The notes under the pieces were generated by a model, which worked only from the letters and a program-made list of their open reading frames with translations, was not told where the DNA came from and searched no databases. A stretch of 37,505 nt of DNA. It comes from Hyphomicrobiales bacterium (lineage in GTDB: Bacteria > Pseudomonadota > Alphaproteobacteria > Rhizobiales > Rhizobiaceae). Location of the stretch: positions 1-37,505 of the forward strand of contig UCEY01000082.1 of the NCBI GenBank assembly GCA_900471605.1, read 5' to 3'. Shown piece by piece: positions 9,969-18,764 of this stretch. Within the stretch, counting starts at the first letter, position 1, and each line of letters starts with the position of its first letter. The translations under genes were made by a program, and so were the position numbers.

Positions 9969-11257
9969 GCAGAGGCGTTCACGACAATCCTCCGTTTTTC
10001 GCCCGCATGCTGGTCGGTTTGGTGGCGGCCTGCATGGCGACCTTTCTCGCCTGGGCGGCGCTTGCCGAGATCGACGAGATCGCCCGCGGCGAAGGCAAGG
10101 TCATTCCCGTTTCCAAGACGCAGATCATCCAGTCCTCCGAAGCCGGCATTGTACAGGAAATCGCCGTTCAGGTCGGCCAGGTGGTTCGCAAGGGCGATCT
10201 GATCATTCAGCTGAACAATACGACGACCGAATCCACGCTTGGCGAATCCGTCGCCAAGGCGAGGGCGCTCGGCGCCAAGATCGCGCGCCTGCAACTGGAA
10301 GAAAAAGGTGCCTACGACCAGCCGTTCGTATGCCCGGCGGATGTGCTTTCGGTCGCCAAGAACGTCTGCGACAACGAAGACCGGCTGTTTTCGGCCAACA
10401 AGGCCAGTTACAAGAACAAGCTCGACGTTCTCGAAGGGCGCGTGAGGCAGCGCGAGAACGAACTCAGCGAAGCCAATGCCAATATCGACCGGCTGGAGCA
10501 GAACATCGCGTCTTCCACGCGCCAGCACGACCTTTATGGGCCGCTGGCGAAAAAGGGGCTGGTCGCGCAGACCCAGCTTCTGACGGTCGAAAGCCAGCTC
10601 ACCGATCAGCAGGGCCAGCTCAAAGTCTATCAGGAAAGCCTGCCGCGCCTGCGCGGTTCGGTCGATGAAGCAAAGCTCCAGGTGGGTGAGATTTCGCTGG
10701 CCATCCGCCAGCAGGCGCTGACCGACAAGGCCCAGGCGCTGGCCGAACTTTCGGTGATCGACGAAACGATCCGCGGCGCTTCGGACCGCGTCAAGCGTAC
10801 CGACATCCGCTCGCCGGTGGATGGCATCGTCAACACCCTCGAAGTCAACACGATCGGGGCCTATGTGGATCCTGGCCGGGTGGTTGCCGGCATCGTTCCG
10901 ACCGCCGATACGCTGCTGATCGAAGCGCGCATATCGCCCCGCGACGTCGCGTTCGTCCGCCGCGGCCAGCCGGCGATCGTCAAGATCACGGCCTATGATT
11001 TCGCGATCTTCGGCGGGCTGGAGGGCGAAGTCACCAACGTTTCGGCCGACAGTATCGTCGAGAAGGAAAAGGGCGAAACCTATTATCTCGTCCAGGTCAA
11101 GACCAACAAGTCGGAGCTGGAACGCAACGGCAAGTCCTATCCGATCATCCCCGGCATGATTGCGTCCGCCGAAATCATGACGGGCCGCAAGACAGTCCTC
11201 AGCTACCTCATGAAGCCTATCAATCGGGCACGCTCCGACGCGCTTACCGAACGGTAG
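9965..11257 (+). CDS. HlyD/LapC-type membrane fusion (periplasmic adaptor) protein
   Basis: A 430-residue protein starting at GTG 9965, chosen because AGGGAG lies about 8 bases upstream and the start overlaps the exporter stop as GTGA. One membrane segment lies at about residues 15-36 (MLVGLVAACMATFLAWAALA). Then come a lipoyl/barrel-sandwich half (RGEGKVIPVSKTQIIQSSEA), a long coiled coil at about 90-270, and the second half with DIRSPVDGIVNTLEVNTIGA. This is the standard type I secretion adaptor layout. It should bridge the ABC exporter to the TolC-like channel. Confidence 0.94.
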   Translation: MSRGVHDNPPFFARMLVGLVAACMATFLAWAALAEIDEIARGEGKVIPVSKTQIIQSSEAGIVQEIAVQVGQVVRKGDLIIQLNNTTTESTLGESVAKARALGAKIARLQLEEKGAYDQPFVCPADVLSVAKNVCDNEDRLFSANKASYKNKLDVLEGRVRQRENELSEANANIDRLEQNIASSTRQHDLYGPLAKKGLVAQTQLLTVESQLTDQQGQLKVYQESLPRLRGSVDEAKLQVGEISLAIRQQALTDKAQALAELSVIDETIRGASDRVKRTDIRSPVDGIVNTLEVNTIGAYVDPGRVVAGIVPTADTLLIEARISPRDVAFVRRGQPAIVKITAYDFAIFGGLEGEVTNVSADSIVEKEKGETYYLVQVKTNKSELERNGKSYPIIPGMIASAEIMTGRKTVLSYLMKPINRARSDALTER

Positions 11258-11265
11258 AAACTCCA

Positions 11266-11916
11266 ATGAAATCAGGTGCGCTTTCAATGTCCGTCATCGA
11301 ACCTGCGGGCGACCCGCTGCCGATCATCGACAAGGAAGAAGTCGAGCCGCGTTTTCGCGCCGTCGTCGCGCGCAATGGCGAGCGTCGCGGCATCAGGCTC
11401 GAGAAAATCTATTGGGAAGGCCTCAGCCGCATGTCGGCGGCGGGCAAGATAACCACGGGCGATCTCGTTCAATACACGGCCGCTCAGATGCCCGAGGCGG
11501 GCAATCTGACCTCGCTGCTGCGCGTCCTCAGTCTCAAATGGGCGCTCGGACGGCTGGCGACGGTCGAAGATGTGTCCTCGCTCGAGAACCTCAACGCATT
11601 GGTCCAGGCGTCGCCGTCGCCGACTGTCGTGCTGACGCGGGAAAAACGGCTGCAGTTCTTCAACGAGCCGTTTCTCGTCATGCTTCGGCAGAGGCTGGTC
11701 GGGGAGGATCCGTCGCAGCTGATGAAGAGCCTGAAATTTTCGATCGACACGCAGATCGAGGATGCCATGGACACGCTGCAGATGAACCGCGGCAAGACGT
11801 TGAATACCGGCTTCACGATCTCCTGTGCCCGGCAGATCATCAAAGGGCAGATCAATCTGGCGCTTGCTCCGGCGCACGAAAAGCCGATGCTGATCGGCTA
11901 TATTTCCCGTTATTGA
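11266..11916 (+). CDS. Ribbon-helix-helix (RHH_4-like) plus PAS-like protein, probable regulator
   Basis: A 216-residue soluble protein starting 9 bases after the adaptor gene and so probably the last gene of the secretion operon. Residues about 30-95 (RNGERRGIRLEKIYWEGLSR, then a GNLTSLLRVLSLKWAL segment) resemble the RHH_4 ribbon-helix-helix family common in alphaproteobacteria. Residues about 105-210 (ASPSPTVVLTREKRLQFFNE and onward) resemble a PAS sensor fold. An internal ATG at 11287 has AGGTG at a better spacing and may be the true start, giving 209 residues. No function is established. The layout suggests a small DNA- or protein-binding switch controlling adhesin expression or secretion. 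Confidence 0.75.
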   Translation: MKSGALSMSVIEPAGDPLPIIDKEEVEPRFRAVVARNGERRGIRLEKIYWEGLSRMSAAGKITTGDLVQYTAAQMPEAGNLTSLLRVLSLKWALGRLATVEDVSSLENLNALVQASPSPTVVLTREKRLQFFNEPFLVMLRQRLVGEDPSQLMKSLKFSIDTQIEDAMDTLQMNRGKTLNTGFTISCARQIIKGQINLALAPAHEKPMLIGYISRY

Positions 11917-11930
11917 TGCTCTCAAGGTTC

Positions 11931-11958
11931 AAGGCCGGAGCGCCTCGCCTCCGGCCTT
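11931..11958. terminator. Bidirectional hairpin between convergent genes
   Basis: A perfect 10-bp stem AAGGCCGGAG/CTCCGGCCTT with an 8-base loop lies between the stop codons of two converging genes. Neither side has a long T run, so termination strength is uncertain, but position and stability fit a shared terminator. Confidence 0.65.
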
Positions 11959-11976
11959 AAGAGAGTTCAGGAAAAC

Positions 11977-12957
11977 TTAGAAGTTTGCTCCTTCGCCCGG
12001 CGCAATCTTTTCCAGCGGCGTCGTCATGGCAAGGTTCTGGTCCTTGCGGCGTGAGCCATGCAGGAAGCCCTTGCCGCCCTTGATGGAATAGAGCGGCATA
12101 TAATCGGGAAGCTGCGTATCGAGGAGAACCTGATTGCGCATGTTGTCCAGGATGAAGAACTTGCCGCCGGCTTCGACCGAAAGGACCGCGTGGTAGAAAT
12201 GCCGTTTCTGGTCGAACAGAACGACGATCGCCATCTGTTCGGGATCGACGCCTTCGGCGCGAAGTGCCGCCATTTTCAGGATCGCGAAATCTTCGCAATC
12301 GCCCTGCTGCAGGCTAAGCGTCTCCCGCGGCGTGCTCCAGCGGTCGGCGACATTGTAGGCATCCTGGTCGGTGCGGTAACGGATGGACTGGTTTACCGCC
12401 GCGTTGACTGCGTTCAGCTTGTCGCGAAGCGACGACTGCGAGGTGTTGACGCCGACAAGCTGGATCGCGGCAAAAGCCGGGCTGCAGCCCTTGCCGTTGC
12501 ACTTCACGGCAGTGCCATTGTCCATCTCTTCGAGAGCGGGGGCGAGCTTCTTCAATGCCGCCAGACGCTTGAAGGGGATGGCGACCGTGTCGAACACGGC
12601 GGTGTTGGATGGTGCCGGATCTCCCAAACGCCTGGAGGGAGACAGGTCGGCCGGTTTGATCGCAACTTCGGTCACGCCCGCAGGTCTAGCCGCCGGCAAC
12701 GCTATCTTCGAGCCGAGTTGGGCGAGTGTCTGAAATGCCGCGCTGGCCTGCACGGCGCCGAAGGCAAAGGAAGCCATGATCGGAAGCGGCTGCGGAAGAT
12801 ATTCCAGAACGTGACTTCCGATAATCGATGCGGAAGATCCAGTATTGATCGGGAATTGTTGTGTGGAGGTTGGCGCGGAAGCTGCAGTCGAAGCAATGAA
12901 TGGTAATGCGATGAGCGAAGCGATTGTGGCTTTTAAAGTATTCTTCTTGTATGCCAT
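11977..12957 (-). CDS. LapG-like periplasmic transglutaminase-like cysteine protease (BTLCP)
   Basis: A 326-residue protein. The start at 12957 is chosen because AAGGAGACAGAAA precedes it; an upstream in-frame start at 12990 lacks this. A signal peptide (residues about 8-28, ending AASA) points to the periplasm. The bacterial transglutaminase-like cysteine protease triad is visible: Cys221 in GDCEDFA, His256 in HFYHAVL and Asp271 in FILDNM, with spacing like LapG. In Pseudomonas, LapG cuts the N-terminal anchor of the LapA adhesin and releases it, under control of the c-di-GMP receptor LapD. Facing an RTX adhesin and its exporter suggests the same job here. No lapD is in the window, and rhizobia carry several BTLCP paralogues, so the substrate is inferred. 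Confidence 0.88.
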   Translation of the reverse strand: MAYKKNTLKATIASLIALPFIASTAASAPTSTQQFPINTGSSASIIGSHVLEYLPQPLPIMASFAFGAVQASAAFQTLAQLGSKIALPAARPAGVTEVAIKPADLSPSRRLGDPAPSNTAVFDTVAIPFKRLAALKKLAPALEEMDNGTAVKCNGKGCSPAFAAIQLVGVNTSQSSLRDKLNAVNAAVNQSIRYRTDQDAYNVADRWSTPRETLSLQQGDCEDFAILKMAALRAEGVDPEQMAIVVLFDQKRHFYHAVLSVEAGGKFFILDNMRNQVLLDTQLPDYMPLYSIKGGKGFLHGSRRKDQNLAMTTPLEKIAPGEGANF

Positions 12958-13141
12958 TTTCTGTCTCCTTTGTTGAAGAGAAAATAGCAAAGCCTTCTGA
13001 ATTTCTGGTTCTTGAAGATAGATAAGCTAAGAATAACTTATTTGAGAGAATATGCGTAAAATTTTATATTTATGTTTGGACGCTTGTTAATAGGTTTTGT
13101 CTGAGCTAGCATGCCGCCGCTACAACCAAGAAGGCCGTAGA
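12958..13141. promoter_or_regulatory. Divergent AT-rich promoter region
   Basis: This 184-base AT-rich stretch lies between the LapG-like gene (leftward) and the lipoprotein gene (rightward). It holds a small palindrome AATAA-C-TTATT at 13032-13042 and the LapG-like gene's strong ribosome binding site at its left edge. No gene is seen. Exact promoters could not be assigned. Confidence 0.4.
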
Positions 13142-14374
13142 TTGATCGAGGAAATGCCCCAGGGACGTTCGTTTTTCCATCGGCCCAATCTTGCCGATAT
13201 CGCTCGCAAGATCCTTGGAGCCACCGGGTGGCTGCGTCCGGTGCGCTTGTCATTGGCGGGCTTGTCTGCCGCCGCCATATTGGCCGGATGCGAATCCTCG
13301 TCCGTTGCCGACAAGGTTCTGGACGACAAGGCGCTCAAGCCGCCGCCATCCATGGTTGAGGAAACGTTCGGACGCGGCTCGACGGAAATAACCCTGCTTC
13401 TGACCAGGTCTCCGGGCGGCCTCTATGACGGCGCGGCGCGCGACATACGCGACGGCGCAGCTCTTGCCATCGGCGAACTCGACGACGCCGGCGTGATGAA
13501 GATCAAGGTAATCGACGTGACGCAGGGGCCGGCTGCGGTTGCCCCGGCGCTTGTCGCTGCCAAGGCACGCAATTCCGGCCTGCTGATCAGCTACGCGCCC
13601 CAGGCGACCACGGCGGCGATCGCGGCCGTCCCGGCCGATCAGCGGCCGCCGCTGATCAATCTTTCAAGCCCGGTCAGCGGCGCGAAAGTGTTCAATTTTG
13701 GCTTCGACGAAGTGGCGAGCGCCGCAAGAGGCGTGCGTTCGGCCATCGCGGCCGGCCAGAAGAAGGTTCTGGTCCTGGCGCCCAATACCCTAGCCGGTGT
13801 CGATGAGGAGCGGCTGAGATCCGCGATCGGCCAAGCCGGCGGTGCGCTGATCGGCGTGGTCCGCTACGATCCCGCCGGGCCGCCGGGTGATCTGCTCACC
13901 CGCAACAAGGCTCTGCTGGATGACGCCGGCGCACTGGTGCTGATGGGGGATTCGGCGGCGGTCGGTCCTATCCTGAAGGCTGCAAGGACCTCCTTCTCCA
14001 AGCTGGTCGTGGTCGGCACCAGCCATTGGCCGACGGAACTGCATGCCGATCCGGCCGCCGCCAACGTCATCATCGCAGGGATCGATCCGGATGCTTCCCA
14101 GCTGATCGGCGAGCGTTATCGCCGCTTCAACAAGCGGTCACTGACGGTCTATGCGGCGGAAGGTTACGACAGTATCGCGGTCGCTGCCGGCATCGTCAGA
14201 GGCAAGGGCGCTGCGGCCCTGACGCCGGAAGCGCTGATGACTAAGACCGGTTTTCGCGGCGTGACGGGGTTGTTCCGCTTCACGCCGAGTGGAATGGCCG
14301 AGCATAAGATCGGCCTCTACAAGATCGACGGCGGCCGCCTGGTGGCCATCGAGCCGAAGGCCGTCAGCTTCTAA
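13142..14374 (+). CDS. LpoA/LppC-like lipoprotein with periplasmic-binding fold
   Basis: The C-terminal 340 residues read as a type I periplasmic-binding-protein fold (LLLTRSPGGLYDGAARDIRDG; LLISYAPQATTAAIAAVPADQRPPLINLSSP; VYAAEGYDSIAVAAGI), as in LppC/penicillin-binding-protein-activator lipoproteins and branched amino acid binding proteins. A lipobox LAGC (Cys codon 13289-13291) follows a hydrophobic stretch, so it is probably lipid-anchored. The start is uncertain: TTG 13142 has AAGG upstream, ATG 13154 has its GAGG too close, and GTG 13241 would place the lipobox Cys at residue 17. Related proteins activate peptidoglycan synthases. A link with secretion or exopolysaccharide is only positional. 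Confidence 0.72.
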   Translation: MIEEMPQGRSFFHRPNLADIARKILGATGWLRPVRLSLAGLSAAAILAGCESSSVADKVLDDKALKPPPSMVEETFGRGSTEITLLLTRSPGGLYDGAARDIRDGAALAIGELDDAGVMKIKVIDVTQGPAAVAPALVAAKARNSGLLISYAPQATTAAIAAVPADQRPPLINLSSPVSGAKVFNFGFDEVASAARGVRSAIAAGQKKVLVLAPNTLAGVDEERLRSAIGQAGGALIGVVRYDPAGPPGDLLTRNKALLDDAGALVLMGDSAAVGPILKAARTSFSKLVVVGTSHWPTELHADPAAANVIIAGIDPDASQLIGERYRRFNKRSLTVYAAEGYDSIAVAAGIVRGKGAAALTPEALMTKTGFRGVTGLFRFTPSGMAEHKIGLYKIDGGRLVAIEPKAVSF

Positions 14375-14538
14375 AGACATCCATGTGATCGCCGCTCGCG
14401 GGGATCCTCGGCAACCGGTGCCGCGTATCGCCCAAATCGAAACGGAGCTTGCTTCGAGCCTCATCCGAATAGGCGGTTCCATTTCCGGAAACACGCGCTA
14501 TCTGCGGATAGTCCAGGGCTTTCTCTTAAACGGCATCC

Positions 14539-16149
14539 ATGGCGTCAGGACATTCTGAGACGGGATCGGCGGATGTCTGCATCGTGGGTGCAGGCCCTGT
14601 CGGTTTGGCGCTGGCCTTCAAGCTGGAGGAACTGGGCCTCTCTGTCACCCTCGTCGAGATGGGCGCGGGCGGAGCGGCGAATGTCACGGGTGCCGGCGAT
14701 ATCGAATTCACCAACCGCCATCACGCTCCCTCCATGGCCATGTCGCGGCCAGGCATCGGCGGTGCGTCGGCGCTCTGGGGCGGCCGGTGCGTCACCTTCG
14801 ACGATCTTGATTTCGAGGCACGGGATCATGTGCCTTTTTCCGGCTGGCCGATTTCCCACGAGGAACTTCGCCGCCACTATGCCGAGGCGCTGACATTCCT
14901 CAGCTGCAATGCAGGCGAGCCGCCCCTGGAAGCGATCGGTGTTTCCGACAGCAGGATCGACACGAATGCCCTGGAGCGGTGGAGCAGTTTTCCCGCTCTC
15001 GGGCCGATTTACGGGGAGCGGCTCAAGGCCTCCGATCGCATTCGTTTCGTCAACGCGATCGTCACCGATGTCACGCTCGATGCTTCCGGCGAACGTGTCG
15101 AAGGTCTCGCCGCTTACAGAGACGGACAGCAAATCGCGGTCACTGCCCGGACCTTCGTCCTTGCCGGCGGAGGGTTGGAGAATGTCCGCCTGCTGCTTGC
15201 CCTGCGGGAGAAGCGGCCGGAGGCAATGGGCGGCTCCGACGGTCCGCTCGGCCGCTTCTATCAGGGGCATCTCACCGGCTACATTGCCGTGGTGCAGTTC
15301 GACAGGCCGAAGATCGCGAACCACTTCGCCTTCAACGCGGACGAGGAGGGTTATGTCTTCCGGCGCAGGTCGCAGATCGCGCCGGCGATCCAGGCGGAAG
15401 AGAAGCTTCTCAATTGCGTCTTCTGGATCGACGCTATTTCGGTCGCGGACCCCGTGCATGGCTCCGGCGCATTGTCGCTCATCTATCTGTTCCTCAGGAC
15501 ATTCGGCCTCTATCGCCATCTCTCCAACGGCCTGGCGCCGACGGCCAGGGGACCGGAAAATATCGACCGCCGGCAGCATTGGCGGAACATCCGCGCCGAT
15601 CGCGGCTCCCCGCTCGATCTGTTCGGATCGCTTCTCAACATGTTGGAGCGGCGGATCGAACCGTGGCGCACGCTCATCAATCCTAAGGGCCGCTATCTGC
15701 TTCGCTATCACGCCGAGCAGGTGCCCAATCCGGAAAGCCGGGTCTACCTTCAGCCGCAGGAAGGAAAGGGCAGGCGGGGCGCCCTCGCCGTCGACTATCG
15801 GGTGGTGGAACAGGACCTGGCTTCTGTTCTCAAATCGCACGAGATCCTCGATATGTGGTTGCGCGTGGCAAGGCTCGGCCGGCTGGAATATCTGCATGAG
15901 GCTTCGGAGCGTCGGCAGGCCGTGCTCAACCAGGCTTTCGACGGCTACCATCAGATCGGCCTCAGCCGGATGTCGGAAACGCAAGAAGAGGGTGTGACGG
16001 ATGCCGATTGCCGCGTGCACGGCATAACCAACCTTTATCTCGCAGGCAGCGGCCTGTTTCCGACCGGAGGCCATGCCAACCCGACATTGCCGGCGGTGGC
16101 GCTGGCGCTTCGGCTCGCCGCCCACCTTTTTGAAAAGCTCAGGCGATGA
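14539..16149 (+). CDS. GMC-type FAD-dependent oxidoreductase
   Basis: A 536-residue protein. A Rossmann FAD site lies at residues about 13-37 (VCIVGAGPVGLALAFKLEEL). A GGASALWGGRC segment follows at about 75-85, FVLAGGGLENVRLLL near residue 210, and the C-terminal GMC motif (HANPTLPAVALALRLA, with an upstream H) closes the protein. Relatives oxidise alcohol groups of sugars or sterols; the acceptor and substrate cannot be read from sequence. No signal peptide is visible, so it is probably cytoplasmic. Its 3' end overlaps exoQ's 3' end by 11 bases in convergent orientation. It stands where exoZ and exoB would lie in S. meliloti. No clear Shine-Dalgarno was seen. Confidence 0.8.
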   Translation: MASGHSETGSADVCIVGAGPVGLALAFKLEELGLSVTLVEMGAGGAANVTGAGDIEFTNRHHAPSMAMSRPGIGGASALWGGRCVTFDDLDFEARDHVPFSGWPISHEELRRHYAEALTFLSCNAGEPPLEAIGVSDSRIDTNALERWSSFPALGPIYGERLKASDRIRFVNAIVTDVTLDASGERVEGLAAYRDGQQIAVTARTFVLAGGGLENVRLLLALREKRPEAMGGSDGPLGRFYQGHLTGYIAVVQFDRPKIANHFAFNADEEGYVFRRRSQIAPAIQAEEKLLNCVFWIDAISVADPVHGSGALSLIYLFLRTFGLYRHLSNGLAPTARGPENIDRRQHWRNIRADRGSPLDLFGSLLNMLERRIEPWRTLINPKGRYLLRYHAEQVPNPESRVYLQPQEGKGRRGALAVDYRVVEQDLASVLKSHEILDMWLRVARLGRLEYLHEASERRQAVLNQAFDGYHQIGLSRMSETQEEGVTDADCRVHGITNLYLAGSGLFPTGGHANPTLPAVALALRLAAHLFEKLRR

Positions 16150-17398
16150 TCGTCCGCCGCCCTCCGGCGGGGTAAGCAAACGGAGTGTGCGCGCGGCGGA
16201 GTGTCAGCCGGCCTGCGGCGTAGAACATCAGGAACGAGCCGATCTGATACGGGAACAGTACATCGACTTCCACGAAAGCCCGCATCAGCAGCAGGATGCT
16301 CAATGCGCATAACAGCGTCGATGCCGGATCGCGGTTGCGGCTCAGCATCGCGCTCAGATGGCCGAAGACGTTCGTCAGCATGATCAGGCAGAGGAGAGCG
16401 AGCCCGATCAGGCCGGTTTCGACGGCGACCTCGATGAACGTGTTGTGGAAATGGAAGCCGCTGCGGCCGGTAATGAAGAAATCGTCCCACAGCCTTTCGG
16501 CATCGGCGAAGCCGGCAACCCAATAACCCTGATAACCGATGCCCAGAACGGGTCGTTCGCGGACCGCTTCGATCCCCTGTTGCCAGAGATAGGTTCGTCC
16601 GGTCAGTGTCGAATCCTTGCCGAAGATGCCGAGAACGGCGTCGACTGCGCCGATCTGAAGCGCCCCGATTATCGCAACCACGCCGATGACCACCAGCCCG
16701 GCGACCAGCAGCTTGCGATGGTTGGGGGAAAGGTGTGCGACCGGCATGTAGCCGGCGCAAAGCGCCAGGACGCCCGCGGTGGTGATCGCCGAGGTCGCCG
16801 ATTGCGAGGCGAGAAGGCAATATGCGCTCAGAAGCCCGACGCCGCCGGAAGCCATCAGCCACAGACCTTTCTGCCGCCAGATGAGCAGGTAGGAGGCCGC
16901 GAAGAAAAGGCCGAGCGAGGCATAGAAGCCGAGCTGGTTCTTGGAGGAAAAGGCGCCGACGAAACTGTAGCTGCCGTCGATCGCGTCGTAGAGATAGGTG
17001 CCGAACAGTATGGAATACACCAGCACGATCGCGGTGCCGAGAATCGCGCCTCGGGTTAGTGTCAGAACGCTGATGGTGCGCATGGCGATCAGCGCGCAGA
17101 CCACATGCGTCAGATATTGTATCGCTGTTCGCAGCGAGATGCCGAAGGCCGGGGACCAGAAGGCGGAGATGAAGCAGAACAGCGCGAATCCGAAGATCCA
17201 GAGATATTTGAGGTAGTTGCCGAGTGCCTGCCGATAATCGGCAAGCACCAGCACAAACCAGAGGCTGTAATAGACCAGGATCGAAATCGGGCCGAACCGG
17301 CTCGAATAGGCGAACATGAAGAAGGACAGCGCGACCGCGGCCACGCCGTAGACTTCATTGTGAGCCGGGTCGATCAGCGCGGATCTGGCAATCCTCAT
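16139..17398 (-). CDS. exoQ: ExoQ, exopolysaccharide polymerase (Wzy/O-antigen ligase family)
   Basis: A 419-residue integral membrane protein with about ten to eleven hydrophobic segments. It contains the Wzy_C-type loop: TGRTYLWQQGIEAVRERPVL followed by GIGYQGYW, then HFHNTFIEVAVETGLIG, where periplasmic Arg and His residues are typical. ExoQ joins flipped octasaccharide repeat units into high-molecular-weight succinoglycan, together with ExoP and ExoT. The start lies only 7 bases after the exoF stop, so exoY-exoF-exoQ form one leftward transcription unit apart from a gap of about 100 bases after exoY. Confidence 0.92.
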   Translation of the reverse strand: MRIARSALIDPAHNEVYGVAAVALSFFMFAYSSRFGPISILVYYSLWFVLVLADYRQALGNYLKYLWIFGFALFCFISAFWSPAFGISLRTAIQYLTHVVCALIAMRTISVLTLTRGAILGTAIVLVYSILFGTYLYDAIDGSYSFVGAFSSKNQLGFYASLGLFFAASYLLIWRQKGLWLMASGGVGLLSAYCLLASQSATSAITTAGVLALCAGYMPVAHLSPNHRKLLVAGLVVIGVVAIIGALQIGAVDAVLGIFGKDSTLTGRTYLWQQGIEAVRERPVLGIGYQGYWVAGFADAERLWDDFFITGRSGFHFHNTFIEVAVETGLIGLALLCLIMLTNVFGHLSAMLSRNRDPASTLLCALSILLLMRAFVEVDVLFPYQIGSFLMFYAAGRLTLRRAHTPFAYPAGGRRTIIA

Positions 17399-17405
17399 GC
17401 GGCCC

Positions 17406-18662
17406 TCATTGCATCAGCAGTTCGGCGGTGACCTTGATGACGTCACCGGGAAGAAGCTTGTCGTTTTCGCCGACGACAACCTCTTTCGGCCCCCGTCCGT
17501 CATCCCGCACCACCGTGTATTTTATTGTGGCGGATTTGCCGGCGGGATCGAATTTGAGCGCTTCGGCCGATTGGGCCACGGCTTCCGACATCAGTTCGCG
17601 GCTGGTGCCGAGCTGCAGCCCGAGCTTTTCGAGTTCGGCCTCGGTGTCCTGCAGTTCCTGGGCACGCTGGGCTTCCCAGTCGTTGCGCAGGTTGATCTCG
17701 TCCTGGTTCGCCTTGCTGATATCCTGCTTGGCGCGAAGCGTTGCCGTATCGATATCGAGGAGATTCGATTCGATGGTGGCTGCCCTTTCTTCGGCGGTGA
17801 TGCGGCGGCTGGATGTTGCCAGACCCTGTTCGGTCAGCTTGGCCATCTTCTCCCGGTCCTCGCTGACGATCTGCAACTGTCGCTTCTGGGTCTCGGTCTT
17901 CTGGCTCAGCGACTGGACCTCGTTTTCGAGCAGTGTCCGCAAGTCGGTGAGCGCCTTCAGCTGAAGCTCGTAGCGCTCGCGCCGTGATTTCATCAGCGAG
18001 GCCTCGCCGGCGATCAGCTTGTCGGCATTGCCGACATCCTTGAGTTCCGCGGGGATTTTCAGTTCGGCCGCGCCGGCGACTTCGGCCAGCAGCCGGGCTC
18101 GGCGGGCGAGAAGCCGCGAGCGTTGCGAATCATAAACGGAAGCGTCTCCACGCGCGTTGATGAAATCGCGGGCGAAACGCTGGCCCGAATCGGACCGGCG
18201 AAGGCCACCCGCGAGGCTGACGGCTTTCAGGACGGTCAGGTTGGGCGCGTAGGGATATTCGCCCGGCGTATGAACGTCGCCGGCCAGAAAGACCGGCCGG
18301 AACTGGGCGATCTCCACGGAGGCCGACGGCAGGTTGCGCAATGCGAATTTGCCGCGCAGCTCCTCGCCGATGGTTTTCGCCACTTCGCCCGCCGTCTTGC
18401 CGGCTGCGGGAAGGTCGCCGATGAAGGGGAGCGAGAGCGATCCGGTCGGGCCGATGGTGTAGTCGCCGCTGACCGCGTCCCAGTTGCGGACCGTGCCTTC
18501 GGCCGGCTGCCACTCGGCGACGCGGACGCGAAGCTTGTCCATCACGCCGAGGCGATAGCCGCTGTCGTCCGCAGTTGCGCTACCGGCCAGCGCGACTGTC
18601 ATCGCACCGGCCAGAAAACATAAAGCACGCAGGCTCCTTGCGGAGGCGATTTGTGTCTGCAT
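17406..18662 (-). CDS. exoF: ExoF, OPX-type polysaccharide export protein
   Basis: A 418-residue protein. The start at 18662 is chosen because AAGGAAAAATCC precedes it; a start at 18692 would add ten residues with no such site. A signal peptide ends near ALAGSATA (about residue 31). The Poly_export domain follows (YRLGVMDKLRVRVAEW, then YTIGPTGSLSLPFIGDLPAAG), then an SLBB-like part (VFLAGDVHTPGEYPYAPNLT), then a long coiled coil at about 200-350 and a C-terminal segment ending GDVIKVTAEL. ExoF is required with ExoY for the first galactosyl transfer and is thought to act in export. Confidence 0.93.
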   Translation of the reverse strand: MQTQIASARSLRALCFLAGAMTVALAGSATADDSGYRLGVMDKLRVRVAEWQPAEGTVRNWDAVSGDYTIGPTGSLSLPFIGDLPAAGKTAGEVAKTIGEELRGKFALRNLPSASVEIAQFRPVFLAGDVHTPGEYPYAPNLTVLKAVSLAGGLRRSDSGQRFARDFINARGDASVYDSQRSRLLARRARLLAEVAGAAELKIPAELKDVGNADKLIAGEASLMKSRRERYELQLKALTDLRTLLENEVQSLSQKTETQKRQLQIVSEDREKMAKLTEQGLATSSRRITAEERAATIESNLLDIDTATLRAKQDISKANQDEINLRNDWEAQRAQELQDTEAELEKLGLQLGTSRELMSEAVAQSAEALKFDPAGKSATIKYTVVRDDGRGPKEVVVGENDKLLPGDVIKVTAELLMQ

Positions 18663-18764
18663 GGATTTTTCCTTCAAAAGGCGCGGAAGCATGTCCGCGC
18701 TCGAAGCTCGCCAAACCCACCGAACCCGTCAGGGTTCCGGAGCATCGGCAGAGGGGATGGATGA

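Noticed and set aside
14545..16179. Antisense reading frame of about 544 codons opposite the GMC oxidoreductase
   Set aside because: The sense frame has a full FAD motif and GMC C-terminal motif; the antisense frame has none.
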